DNA of 64,000 nt from contig CM035233.1 of NCBI GenBank assembly GCA_020226215.1, forward strand, positions 19,549,701-19,613,700, given 5' to 3'. The position numbers were made by a program, and so were the translations under genes. The DNA is from Sindora glabra. Taxonomy: Eukaryota; Streptophyta; Magnoliopsida; Fabales; Fabaceae. Shown piece after piece: positions 35,900-47,080 of the stretch. How positions within the stretch are numbered: position 1 is the first letter of the stretch; every line of letters begins with the position of its first letter. Under the pieces are notes generated by a model. The model saw only the letters and a program-made list of their open reading frames with translations, was not told where the DNA came from and did no database searches.

Positions 35900-36250
35900 T
35901 TAAAAAAATATTTTATATCTTTTTCTTCTACTTATCTGCTCATTGGGTAGGAAGTGGAAAGAAACCAATTTGCATATCGATTGTCAACCTACTTACTATA
36001 GTTGCAAGCTAGTTAATTTAAGTTTCTAAATTTTTAATGCTTGCCCTTGTTTCCTATTGAATTGCATGATATTCTATTAAAATTGTATAGTATTTATGGA
36101 CATGTTTGTAATAATTTCCTCAAGTTCTATCTCTAAAATTTGAGCTTGATATATTTATGGTTAAGCTTGAGCATGAGATTAATATTGATATGACCAAGTG
36201 AATTATAACAATGGAAAGTCGAATGATCTTGCTAGCTTGGGTTGTAGGAA
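35900..36250 (-). pseudogene. Possible Athila/Tat gag remnant
   Basis: The minus strand gives ASIKNLET, INQLATIVSRL and GFFPLPTQ, which fit the short coiled region followed by a spacer found near the gag end of Athila/Tat elements. Stops and shifts are frequent. The match is short and from memory, so this call is tentative. Confidence 0.4.
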
Positions 36251-36477
36251 TTGAAATATGTAACATAATAACATTAATGTAAGGCTATAAATCTTTATAA
36301 CATATTTAAGTTTCTTACAATCACTTTACAATTGATTGACCAACAAGAGAGTTTAACTCAAAAAGTTATTACTTATTTATAAATGCATGTATTCATTAAA
36401 ACTATTATAAAAAGCTATTTTTTTTAAAGTCTAATGTCTCAATTTATGAAAAGTCCTTATACTTTTAAGATCAAAAT

Positions 36478-37379
36478 TAGGAATAACAACGGAAAAGGTA
36501 TGGGTAAGGGACTAAAATCTCCATACCCATCCTCATTTCAAAATATTCTACCTTTCTTATCCTATATTCGCGTAGGTAAAGTTTCTAGTACCTATTCCTA
36601 TCCCTATTCCCATCCCTGTCAAAAATATGAATCCCCATACCTAACCCAATTTTTTATTTTATTTAAATAATGCATATTTATCTATAAATTTAAACTTAAT
36701 TTATTATTAGTGAATTTACACTATCACTCATTCATATGTTGATTTGTTAATAAAAAATTATTAAAACTCTTTTATTGATGTTAAAAGTTATTAATTAGAA
36801 TTATTACTTTTTTAATGATATGTTAAATTCTTATTTACTGATAGTATAAAATATTTTATATTGATAATGAATCAAATTTAAACTCTTCCTCTATATCATA
36901 TTATAATTTTGAATGAAAATTAAATATATCCAATTATTTTTATCTATTTATTTAATTATAATTTATCTATATCTTATAATATTTATTATATTTATCTATA
37001 TCTTATTATTTTTTAGTAAAATTATTTAAAAATTTTAATTATTTTAAAACATTAAAGAATAACTTGAATTCTTTTGCAAAATTTATCTTGAAAAACATTT
37101 TATATTTAAGTTAACCAATTATATATGATTTTAATTTTTCTTTATATTATATAATTAAATTTATATATAAATATATATTATTGCATATCATTTAATTATA
37201 TATTATATAATATGAGTATGAAGAAGGTTAAGTAATATAGTTTTCATGCTCGTACCGAATAAAAGCACCATAAAAATTCTCTTACTCATACCTATGTCCA
37301 TTTTCAATATTGCATACCCATACCTAAGTAGGTAAAAATTAAGGGTCTCCATTGAGTATACATTAAATTTCCATCCCTC
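36478..37379. mobile_element. 902-bp hAT-like non-autonomous element
   Basis: ATCAAAAT flanks the element perfectly (36470-36477 and 37380-37387). The left end TAGGAATAACAACGG and the inverted right end GAGGGATGG match the TAGGGATGGCAACGG-type ends of plant hAT-like elements. TATGGGTA and TACCCATCC words near both ends strengthen this. A 78-codon open frame at 36434-36670 crosses the left edge and is not a gene. It sits in an R1 copy. Confidence 0.75.
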
Positions 37380-37785
37380 ATCAAAATTCAAGTCAAAATC
37401 ATGGAATAAACAGTTCATATGCCAAAAAGAACAAGAATTGAATGAAAGAACAAAAAAATAAAAAAATGTTAAAAAATTAGAAAACTAGAAAATGATAGAA
37501 TCTGGCAGAAAAATACATAGTTAAGGAATTGCCTTAAGCTTGCTTCGAATGTTGAAAAACATTATATTGGAAAGCTTTGTCCTCAAATTTCACAAAAAAA
37601 TTTATAACCTAATACCACTGATAAGCTTGCAATTCATAAAAATTACACAAAAAAGGGCTAGCAAGTTAGTAAAATAAAAATATATATATATAAATTAACC
37701 AAACCAATCCTTAATAATGGCACTAAACTTTTGATGTGCAGTATAAATGCCTAAATTAATATAACTATTCCTAAAAGAGCATGTA
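37380..37785 (+). repeat. R1 repeat copy, left part
   Basis: This part aligns with 44992-45400, including TTCATATGCC, TTTGTCCTCAAATTTCA, GATAAGCTTG and CCTAAATTAATATAACTATT. It is interrupted by the gypsy element at 37786 and resumes at 44687. The last five bases (ATGTA) are the gypsy target duplication. Confidence 0.8.
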
Positions 37786-38535
37786 TGATAAGGACATAGG
37801 AGAAGGCATGATAGAGGGCAGTATGGAAGGTATCTAAGGATTGAGAGGACCAATGCCAAGAGTAAGAGCTAAGAAAGTCAAAGAAGATCTAAATCAAGTG
37901 GTGGTAAATTTGATCAAAGGAGGCTTCAAAATCGAAGGCCTAAAATGGGATATAGAAGAACCTAAATTAATTTGTTGCATTCAAATTAAAGACCATGAGA
38001 ACTAGAGAAAGTTGCATCTCATTTAATTTATTTTTATTTTTACTTAAAATAATTAATGTAATAAGGCTTGGAGGGTACGTTTTATTTAGTCTTTCTTTGG
38101 CCCATTTCTTAAGCTAAATAAAGGTTGTAATCAGATTCTAAGTGAGTTGTACTTGTAGCACGCTTAAGCCTTTTTTACTTTATTTTAGTTTTAGTTTTAT
38201 TATTTTTAGTGGTTTTGTTTATTGGGTTGATTGGGTTAATCTATGTTAGATTTTTTACTAAGCCTAGTGGTAAGGGATGTTACCATATAAAACATGTCTA
38301 AACAACATTTGGAAAGAATAAGACAGATTTCACAATTGAGCATATTAGCTTGTGAGACTTTATTCTCCAGGGTTCTTGAGAGAATTCACTTCGAACTTAT
38401 CAAGGGTGTTAATCCTTATGGCATTCCTTAAGGCTTATTGATTCTTTGAATTGTATTACCTCTCTTCATCCTTTTCTTGTAAAGTATCCAAGCTAGAAAG
38501 ATCCGAATCAAATCATGGCAAGAGGAATCACATCA
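37786..38535 (+). repeat. 5' LTR of the gypsy element
   Basis: It runs from TGATAAGGACATAGG to GAATCACATCA and aligns with the 3' LTR throughout, with an 11-base insertion near 37820 relative to it. ATGTA precedes it. Confidence 0.92.
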
Positions 38536-38537
38536 TT

Positions 38538-38550
38538 TGGTATCTAGAGG
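38538..38550 (+). other. Primer-binding site of the gypsy element
   Basis: TGGTATCTAGAGG lies two bases after the 5' LTR and resembles the complement of initiator methionine tRNA (TGGTATCAGAGC) with small changes. Confidence 0.75.
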
Positions 38551-39641
38551 CCAATTCTGAAGCTGGAAATCATTTAATTTCTTGCAAAACTGGCCAGTTT
38601 TTCTTTCATTCATATCTGGAGTTTCACGTATCCTTTTTCAATGTTTCTTAAGCCAAAATTGAAGTTTAGAATCTCCTCTTTCTTATCATTTTAGAAATGC
38701 TATAATTCGAGTTCTGTACTCGAGATATGACATTTTTTTGTTCAGAACTTAATTCTATTATGCATTTTGGGTAACCTTAAACCCCTAAATTCTATTTGCT
38801 AAATTCGAATTATGCAATTTCTGTTTGTTTCTAAATTCTATTTGGAATCTATTTTAATCATCTGCTCAAAGTCAATTTGTGCTTCCAATTTTCTGTTTCA
38901 GTTTTGTGCATCTTTTTTCCTAGAGCAGCGTCACCTTCTTGCTTGTTTTGATTTAATTTTTATGTAAATTGTGTTGCTGTATTTGTTACCTTATTTGGTT
39001 TGTCATTATAATTGTTTATTCTCTTCAATTTCTTGTTCAATTTATAAAATTCTGCATTTGTGTTCTTAGTGTTCATCCTATGTTCATCATTGTTCATGAA
39101 CTTTAATCCTTTTAATTCGTGTGCCTTGAGTAGTATGTTATTAGTGTGTTAAGTAATAGCTTATTTTGTTGGGAATTCTATCTAGTTTCATTTTCAATTG
39201 CTACAATTTCAAAGTTTCATTCCAAATTACAAATTCTATTACTAGAAGCATCAGGATTTTGATATAAAAAATTGTAGAGAAAAAAATATATATAGCAGAA
39301 AAAAATAAAAAAAACTATAAAAAATTTTCAGGCGTTTAATAAATTTCTTCCTAAAACTCATTGCACACTTCTTATTTGATAAACTTCCTAACAGTTTTCT
39401 CGAGTCAATTCCATTGTGTTTTGTTTTGTTTTTCTAACCAACTCTAGTTTAGCATTCTTGTGTGTTCCTAGTGATTCCATTAAGAACTTAAAGAGAGCAA
39501 TTGAAAGGAAAAAGGAAAAAGAGAACATTACATAAAAGTCTATTTGAGAGCAAAATACAAGTGGTTCAAATCCTAAAGTGTAAACACGTGAAAAGAGTGG
39601 TAAGGTCCATTCTTCTTATTATTGATATTTTTACTTGAAGT
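38551..39641 (+). other. Gypsy untranslated leader
   Basis: About 1.1 kb lies between primer site and gag start. I see no conserved coding motif, only T-rich sequence. A 66-codon open frame at 38451-38651 overlaps the LTR end and is not credible as a gene. Confidence 0.7.
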
Positions 39642-40734
39642 ATGGCAGGAACAGGTGGTCATGAAACTTTTGATAGAGCTCAAAGATTGTTAATTGATGC
39701 TATTACTGCACAAATGCAAAGGATAATGAGGGAACACATTAAGGAGCTTTATAGGAGAATTGAACAATTGGAGAACCAAGGCAATCATGGTGAAGAAGAC
39801 CCAAATGGAGATAAGAGGAGACATATGAAGAAGAGAAGAAGAGATCATGAAGAAGACCCAAGGTAGGACAAAATTAACAGAGTCAAAATAAACATTCCCT
39901 TATTCAAAAGGAAAAATGATCCGAAGGCCTATTTAGAGTGGGAAATGAAGATTGAGCAATTATTTGCATGCCATAACTATATGGAAGATAAGAAGATTAA
40001 AGTGGTAGCTATGGAGTTACTAATTATACTCTCATTTGATAGGACCAATTACAAAAGGAAAGGGCGAGATATGGAGAACCATTAGTAGATACTTAGGAGG
40101 AAATGAAGAGATTGATGAGAAGAAGGTTTGTGCCATCCCATTACCATAGGGACTTGTACAATAAACTCCATAGGCTAACACAAGGGAACAAGAGTGTGGA
40201 TGAGTATTACAAAGAGATGAAGGTGTCCTTGATTAGAGTCAATATAAGTGAAGATAGGGAGGCTACTATAGCACGATTCTTACATGGGCTAAATAGTGAT
40301 TAAGGGATATTGTGAAGTTATAAAATTATATAGAGTTAGAGGACTTAGTGCATTAAGCTACTAAGGTAGAACAGCAACTTAAGAGAAAGGGTACCATGAG
40401 AAAGAGCTCTTCTAACTTTAATTCTCCAAGTTGGAAAGAAAGAAATAAGAAGAAGGCAGGTACTTCCTCAAGCAATTCCACTGCTACACCTCAAAGGACT
40501 CAATTTAAGTCCAATGAGGCCCTTAAAAAGACAAAGAGTAATGAGATTAAATGTTTTAGGTGTTTGGGAAGAGGTCACATAGCTTATGAATGCCCAATTA
40601 AGAAAACTATGCTATTTAAGGACAATCGAGAAATCACTAGTGAATCATCTTTTGAATCTACCTATTTTAGTAAGAATGAGGGTGATGAAGAAATAACACT
40701 TGTTATAATGAGGAGGATGTTATGAAGTTAAATA
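39642..40734 (+). pseudogene. Gypsy gag pseudogene
   Basis: The frame starts at the ATG at 39642 (MAGTGGHETFDRAQ) and is open to 39866. It continues in other frames with KAYLEWEMKIEQLFACHNYM, then MKRLMRRRFVPSHYHRDLYN and ARFLHGLNSD, the retrotransposon gag domain. A CCHC zinc knuckle CFRCLGRGHIAYEC at 40552-40593 is intact. At least two frameshifts and several stops break the gene. It would have formed the particle and packaged RNA. Confidence 0.85.
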
Positions 40735-40779
40735 AAAGAATTTGATGAAAGCCAAAGGGAGAATATCTTCCATACAAGG

Positions 40780-41090
40780 TGTATCATCCAAGGGAAGTTG
40801 TGTTCTTTAATCATTGATGGAGGGAGCTGCACTAATGTAGCTAGTGCAAGAATGGTATCAAAATTGAATCTAGAGACTAAACCTCACCCATGGCCATATA
40901 AGCTTTAATGGCTTAGTGAGGAAGGTGAGATGATTGTGAGTAAACAAGTAAAGGTTAGGTTTTCCATAGGAAAGTATGATAACATGATTTTATGTAATGT
41001 CGTACCTATGGAGGCTTGTCATTTACTTCTTGCAAAGCCTTGGCAATATGATAAAAGAGTTATTCACGATGGGTAAACAAACAAGTTCTC
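40780..41090 (+). pseudogene. Gypsy protease pseudogene
   Basis: CSLIIDGGSCTNVASARMVS contains the active-site triplet DGG (aspartate codon at 40816), which is intact here. FSIGKYDNMILCNVVPMEA and HLLLAKPWQYDKRV follow as in the family. Stops occur near 40908 and 41075. It would have cut the polyprotein. Confidence 0.8.
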
Positions 41091-41499
41091 ATTTATATAT
41101 AAAGAACGTAAGACTACTCTTACACCTTTATCTCTAAGAGAGGTTGGTGAGGATCAATCAAAAATGAGAGATAAAAGAAAACAAGAGAGAAAAGAAAAAG
41201 AGAGTGGAAGAGAGCAAGAAAAAGAGGTGAAAAAGTCAATGCTCTTACTTTTGAGTAAAGAGAATAATTCAAAAGATACAGGTCTTACTAACTCTCTTCC
41301 TAGTGAAGTTTCTTCTTTGTTGTAGAAATTTGAAGATATCTTCCCCAAAGAGGTGCCTCACGACTTACCACCTCTAAAAGGGATAGAACATTAAATTGAT
41401 CTCACTCCAGGAGCTCCATTACCTAATAGGCTAGCATATAGGAGTAATCCCCAAGAGACCAAGGAGATTCAAAGGTAAGAGTTGATGTAAAAAAGATAG

Positions 41500-42060
41500 G
41501 TACAAGAAAACTTAAGACCATATGCAATTCCAATCATTCTTGTGCCTAAGAAAGATGGAACTTAGAGAATGTGTACTAATTGTAGAACAATCAATGATAT
41601 CACGATAAAGTATAGACATCCTATTCCTCAATTAGATGACTTGTTGGATGAATTGCATGGTGCTTGTATGTTTTCCAAAATTGATCTTAAAAGTGGACAT
41701 CATCAAATTCAGATTAGAGAAGGGGATGAATGGAAAATAGCTTTTGAAATTAAATTTTAGTTGTATGAATAGTTAGTCATGCCATTTGGTTTAACAAATG
41801 CTCCTAGTACTTTTATGAGATTAATGAGCCTTGTGTTAAGAGAGTTTTTAGGAAAATTTGTTGTGATTTATTTTGATGATATTTTGATTTATAGTAAGTC
41901 ATATAATGATCATCTTGTACACTTGAGATGTGTTTTGGATATCCTTAGACGTGAGAAGTTGTATGCCAATATGGAAAAATGCATTTTGCATACAAATCAT
42001 GTACTTTTTCTTGATTTTATTGTTAGCTCACAAGGAGTGCAAATTGATTAAGAGAAGGTG
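41500..42060 (+). pseudogene. Gypsy reverse transcriptase pseudogene
   Basis: The motifs RPYAIPIILVPKKDGT, RHPIPQLDDLLDELHG, FSKIDLKSGHHQIQI and MPFGLTNAPSTFMRL occur in order, then the catalytic box YFDD at 41869-41880. Stops at several positions, including 41563, 41758 and 42050, inactivate it. Most of these stops are TAG where the family has glutamine or tryptophan. Confidence 0.9.
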
Positions 42061-42620
42061 AAAGCCATTTAAGAGTGGCCAACTCCTAAGAATGTAAATG
42101 AGGTAAGAAACTTTCATGACTTAGCTAGTTTCTATAGAAGGTTTATCAAAGATTTTAGTACATTAGCTGCACCTTTGAATGAAATGATTAAAAAGCATGT
42201 GGGATTTAAATGGGGTGAAAAACAAGATCAAGCCTTTGCTGCCCTTAAAGGAAAATTAACCTATGCATCTATTCTTGCATTGCCTAATTTTGCTAAATCT
42301 TTTGAAATTGAATGTGATGCATCCAATGTGGGGATAAGGGCTATTTTGACGTAAGAAAGGCATCCCATTGTTTATTTTAGTGAGAAATTGAATAGTATTG
42401 TTCTTAATTATCTTACATAGGATAAATAGTTGTATGCATTGGTGAGAGCATTAAAAACATGGCAGCACTACCTTTTGCTGAAAGAATTTTTAATTCATAG
42501 TGATCATGAATCTTTGAAGTACTTAAAGGGACAAATAAGCTTAACAAAAGACATTCCAAGTGGGTTGAGTTCCTTGAGCAATTTCCCTACATGATCAAGC
42601 ATAAAAAAGGTAAGTCCAAT
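42061..42620 (+). pseudogene. Gypsy RNase H pseudogene
   Basis: The readable parts are EWPTPKNVNEVRNFHDLASF, FKWGEKQDQAFAALK, FEIECDASNVGIRAIL, IVYFSEKLNS and FLIHSDHESLKYLKG. They cover connection and RNase H domains including the aspartates in ECDAS and HSDHE. Stops break the frame and it shifts near 42545. Confidence 0.85.
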
Positions 42621-43711
42621 GTGATCGCCGATGTACTTTCAAGAAGGTATGCTTTATTTTCTACTCTTGAAACTAAGTTCATTAGTTTTGAGCAAATTAA
42701 GGAATTGTATGAGCATGATTCAAATTTTTCTCAAATATATGAAGCTTATGTGTATGCTACCCAAAATGGGTACTTGAGGCATAATGACTATTTGTTTAAA
42801 GAAAAGAGATTGTGTGTGCCTAAAAGTTCTATTAGGAAGTTACTTGTGAGGGAAGCACGTGATGGAGGATTAATGGGACATTTTGGGGTCCAAAAGACTT
42901 TAGACATGCTACATAAACACTTTTATTGGCCACACATGAAACATGATATATATAAGTGGTGTGAAAGATGCATTATATATAAGAAGTCTAAGTCTAAAGT
43001 AATGCCTCATGGTTTATATACTCCTTTGCCAATTCCTAACTTTCCTTGGATTGATACTCCTATGGATTTTGTTTTAGGTCTTCCTCAATTTAGAAGTGGC
43101 AAGGATTCAATTTTTGTGGTAGTGGATAGATTCTCCAAGATGGCTCACTTCATACCATGTAAGAAAGTCTATAATGCTTGTCATGTGGCAGATTTGTTCT
43201 TTAAAAAGGTAGTAAGACTTCATAATTTGACTAGAAGCATTGAGAGTGATAAGGAAATTAAGTCCCTAAATCACTTTTAGAGGACATTTTAAGGTGAGAT
43301 TGGTACTAAACTTCTCTTCTCAATTACTTGTCATTCTCAAACTGATAGGAAAACTAAGGTAGTTAATAGGATTTTATCTATTCTCTTTAAGGCTATTATA
43401 AAAAAAATATTAAGTCATAGGAGGAGTGTTTGCCTCATGTAGAGTTTACATATAATAGGGCTATCCATATTACTACTAATTGCTTTCCATTTGAAATAAT
43501 GCATGGATTTAACCCTTTAACTCCTCTTGATTTATTACCTATGCCTAATCTTTCTGTTTTTAAGCATAAGGATGCACAGGCTAAGGCAGATTATGTGAGG
43601 AAGTTGCATGAGCAAGTTAAAGCTCAAATTGAGAAGAAAATGGAAAGCTATGACAAACAAGCAAATAAAGGAAGAAAGAAGGTTATCTTTGAACCAGGAG
43701 ATTGGATTTAG
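42621..43711 (+). pseudogene. Gypsy integrase pseudogene
   Basis: The open frame 42591-43280 (229 codons) carries the zinc-binding HFGVQKTLDMLHKHFYWPH and CERC, then the core with first aspartate (MDFVLGLP, codon at 43065) and second aspartate (ESDKE). In the third motif the expected glutamate is lysine (AAG at 43356-43358), a G-to-A type change that destroys the D-D-E triad. A stop at 43278 and shifts follow. The segment 43430-43711 is the C-terminal region up to the EPGDWI motif. Confidence 0.88.
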
Positions 43712-43977
43712 TGCATATGAGGAAGGAGAGGTTTCCTTCTCAAAGGAAATCTAAGCTTCAACTTAGGGGAGATAGTCCATTATAGGTGCTGTCCAAGATT
43801 AATGATAATGCCTACAAAATAGATCTTCCTGGTGAATATGGTGTTAATGCTACTTTTAATGTTTCTGATTTTTCTCTTCTTGATGTAGGTGATGAAGAAT
43901 CCAATTTGAGGACAAATTCAAGCCAAGAAAGAGGGAATTATGAGGATATAGGAGAAGGTGTGATGGAGGGCATCTAA
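43712..43977 (+). pseudogene. Gypsy polyprotein C-terminal tail
   Basis: VLSKINDNAYKIDLPGEYGV and NATFNVSDFSLLDVGD are the typical end of this gypsy lineage, without an obvious chromodomain. The open frame crosses the polypurine tract and the 3' LTR boundary, ending at 43977. Confidence 0.75.
43925..43937 (+). other. Polypurine tract of the gypsy element
   Basis: AAGAAAGAGGGAA lies three bases before the 3' LTR. Confidence 0.75.
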
Positions 43978-44681
43978 GAATTGAGAGGACTAATGATAAG
44001 AGCAAAAGCCAAGAATGCCAAAGAATCTCTAAATCAAATGGTGGCAAATTTGATCAAGAGAGGCTCAAAAATTGAAGGCCTAAAATGGGATCTAGAAGAG
44101 CCCAAATTAATTTGTTGCATTCAAATTGAAGACCATGAGAACTAGAGAAGATCGCATCTCATTTAGTTTTTTTTATTTTTACTCAAAATAATTGATGTCA
44201 TAAGGCTTGGAGGCTACGTTTTGTTTAATCCTTTTTTAGCTCATTTTTAAGCTAGATAAAGGTTGTATCGGATTTTAAATGGGCTATACTTGTAGCATGC
44301 CTAAGCCTTTTTCACTTTATTTTAGTTTTAGTTTTAGTTTTATTATTTTTAGTGGTTTTGTTTATTGGGCTAATTGGATTAATCTATGTTGAGTTTTTAC
44401 TAAGCCTAATAGTAAGGGATGTTATCACATAAAATATGTCTAAACAACATTTGGAAAGAATAAGACGGATTTCATAATTGAGCATATTGACTTGTGAGAC
44501 TTTGTTCTTTAGGGTTCTTAAGAGAATTTACTTCAAACTTATCAAGGGTGTTGACCCTTGTGGTGTTCCTTAATGCTTATTAATTCTTTGAATTCCAGTG
44601 CTTCTTTTCATCCTTTTCTCGTACAGCATCCAACCTAGAAAGATTTGAATTAATTGAATCATGGCAAGAGGAATCACATCA
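43941..44681 (+). repeat. 3' LTR of the gypsy element
   Basis: It starts TGAGGATATAGG and ends GAATCACATCA, parallel to the 5' LTR. ATGTA follows at 44682-44686. Confidence 0.92.
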
Positions 44682-44686
44682 ATGTA

Positions 44687-44991
44687 GTATCGATGACACC
44701 AAGTTGAACTTAATGAATTAATGATTAATTTTAAGTTGCAAAATATAAATAGAAAATGGGGTTTGTATTAAATTGCTTAATTAAATAAAAAATAAAAAAA
44801 GTTATGATGATAAAACTTCATTTTAAAAGACATTCTAACTCTCAAATCATTGATTTATCATACATAACAAGTTATTCTTAATTTGATCATATAACCAAGG
44901 ATTACCTTAACAATAGCCTATATGTTCCCTCATATTGATTAACCTTTTATTATTCAAGCTCTTAATTCACACTTCTGGGATTATAATTTAA
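44687..44991 (+). repeat. R1 repeat copy, right part
   Basis: This is the continuation of the copy broken at 37785. GTATCGATGACACCAAG and GGGTTTGTATTAAATTGC line up with 45410-45490 in the next copy, and CATTGATTTATCATA with 45583-45597. With the gypsy element removed the unit measures about 703 bases to the start of the next R1 copy. Confidence 0.78.
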
Positions 44992-45960
44992 CTTAAAATC
45001 ATAGGTAGGATAATTCATATGTCAAGATAAATAAGAATTCAATGAAAAAAGAAAACTAGAAAACAAAAAATGCTAAAAAAATTAGAAAATGCTAGAAAAT
45101 TTTATGTAAAACGTAAATGCCAAAAGACCTAGGTCAAAGAATTACCTTAATCTTGCTTAGAATATTAATGCCAAAAGACCTTGGATTGAAAATATTTTGT
45201 CCTCAAATTTCATAAAAAAATTTGTTGCCTTGCATTACCGGTAAGCTTGAATAATCACAAAAATTATAAAAAAAAGGCTAGCAAATTAGTAAATTAAAGA
45301 AAAACAATTATAAATTGACCAAACTATTCCTTGACAATGGCATTAAAATTTTCATGTGGATCGTAAATGTCTAAATTAATATAATTGTTCCTAAAGGAAC
45401 TTGTAATACCAATAAGCCTAAGTTGAATCCAAGGGATTAGTAATCAATTTAGAGCTATTGAATATAAACAAAAAATAGGGTTTGCCTTAAATTGCTAAAC
45501 TAAATAGAAAGTTAAAAAATTAAATAAAAGAAAAGTTACAATGATAAAATCTTTAGTTCAAGAGGCATTTTAACTCTTAATTCATTGATTTATCATAGAT
45601 ACTAAATAAATTATTCTTAATTTGACCATATAAGAAAGGATTACTCTAGCAATAGCCAATATGTTCCTTAATATTGATTAATTAAAACTTAGCACCTTAA
45701 TTAACCTTTTATTACTCAAACCCAACACCTAAACAATAGCATAAATATTATGGAATGACTAAGACTAAATTAATCATTCAACCCTGCATTAAACCATTAA
45801 TTCAACTTTTAATTCTTTTATGTTATTAATAATTTACTTAAAGGTTAAATCATCTAAACCTAATTGTTACTTACAATGATCATCAAGGATAAAAGGATTA
45901 ATAATAAAATAAATAAATTTTTATAATGATTAACAAAATAATTACCAATTGAGTCTTTAT
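44992..45960 (+). repeat. R1 repeat, second tandem copy
   Basis: This copy follows the previous one directly. It repeats the blocks TTCATATGTC, TTTTGTCCTCAAATTTCA, GGTAAGCTTG, AATTAATATAATTGTTCC and AAGGAACTTGTAATACC, then GGGTTTGCCTTAAATTGC. Near 45830 it shows the uninterrupted sequence at the place where the copy at 33000 carries a MITE. No coding capacity is seen. Confidence 0.75.
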
Positions 45961-46539
45961 CAATCAGCCATTTAGAATTGAAATTATTATTGGGCTATAT
46001 TGTTTTATCATCATCAAGCTATTGTAAATAGATGTAAGAACTTAAAGTTTATATCCTCTTATTCTAACTAAATCTTACATGATTTTGTTTTCAAATTTTG
46101 TCATCACACTTAGACTACTCATCTAGTTCAAACTTATGGCATTCGTATATGTTCAAATTTTGGTGGCTTCTCTCTTAAGTGATCTAATTTAGTTTAAAGT
46201 CGAAAATTTTGAGTATGGACAAATCTAAAATGCTCTATGTTCCATCTATGGAACTAAGTACGTACTACCTTGCACTTTTGGACAAATCGATATAGATATA
46301 AGCCTTGAGTATCTATTTAATAAGCCATGTGTATCATTCCTTATATGTAAAATCTTGAAGCTAAGCAACTAAAAAATGGAATAAACGAAATTACCTATCA
46401 ATATCAATAATAGCACTTAATTGAACTAGAATATAATCTAAGTGATAAGCAGTTAAATGAAGCAGACCTACCTTTAGGTGCAGAAGTCTCCTTTGTAGAC
46501 AACAAAATGCTTTATCTAGTTTTTCTTAAATATGATCAT
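45961..46539. other. Unassigned DNA
   Basis: No gene or element is recognised between R1 and the L1 endonuclease remnant. Confidence 0.5.
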
Positions 46540-47080
46540 CTAGGCACAGTTATCTAATCATAGAAATAAAGGACTTCGAAAGCAAACATATACCCCATTA
46601 AAAGCAATGTCATCTAAAGTCCTAATCATTTGATCCCCAAATTTTTCTTGCTTAACATAATAAAGCATTGAAGTCTCCCATAATCGCCTACTATTAAATA
46701 ATCCAACAAGAAATGCTACACAATCCATTCTATATTTCCCTTTTACTTGATTAATACAAAGAACCATAAACAAATGTTGCATTCTAATATTTATCAATAT
46801 AAGAATTAAAAACTAGTGTATGGATATACTTAGAAATAACTTGAAGGAAATTTAAAATGATATATGGATGTCAAAATAACGTCGGCCCACATTTTCTATG
46901 GAGAACCTAAACTAAATAAAACTAAAAGAAGCTTATAACTTTAGCTATATATTCAATATAAGAAAAGCCTTACTTTTATAAAGAAAAAGAATGTCAAAAT
47001 TAAGTCTTCTTACTGAAGTCCTAAGGCTTTTAACTATTAAAGCTCTATTTATATCTCGATAATTCAAAATTATGGTTTTT
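46540..47080 (-). pseudogene. L1-type LINE endonuclease remnant
   Basis: Minus-strand reading from about 47075 gives LNYRDINRALIVKSLRTSV and FDILFLYKSK, the start of the apurinic-type endonuclease of plant L1 ORF2. It continues to INIRMQHLFMVLCINQVKG and WETSMLYYVKQEKFGDQMIR in an open frame from 46797 to 46558. Key endonuclease residues are partly changed. No reverse-transcriptase region follows downstream, so only the N-terminal part of ORF2 remains. Confidence 0.55.

Larger units (their letters stand above)
37786..44681 (+). mobile_element. Complete but inactive Ty3-gypsy retrotransposon
   Basis: The element is 6896 bp with LTRs of 750 and 741 bp, flanked by ATGTA at 37781-37785 and 44682-44686. 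Internal order is primer site, leader, gag with zinc knuckle, protease, reverse transcriptase, RNase H, integrase, polypurine tract, which is Ty3-gypsy order. The polyprotein tail lacks an obvious chromodomain and its reading runs into the 3' LTR, as in some chromovirus lineages. Stops and frameshifts affect all domains. By eye the LTRs differ at roughly one position in eight. Confidence 0.94.

Noticed and set aside
41154..41348. 64-codon minus-strand open frame
   Set aside because: It is antisense to the purine-rich linker between gypsy protease and reverse transcriptase.
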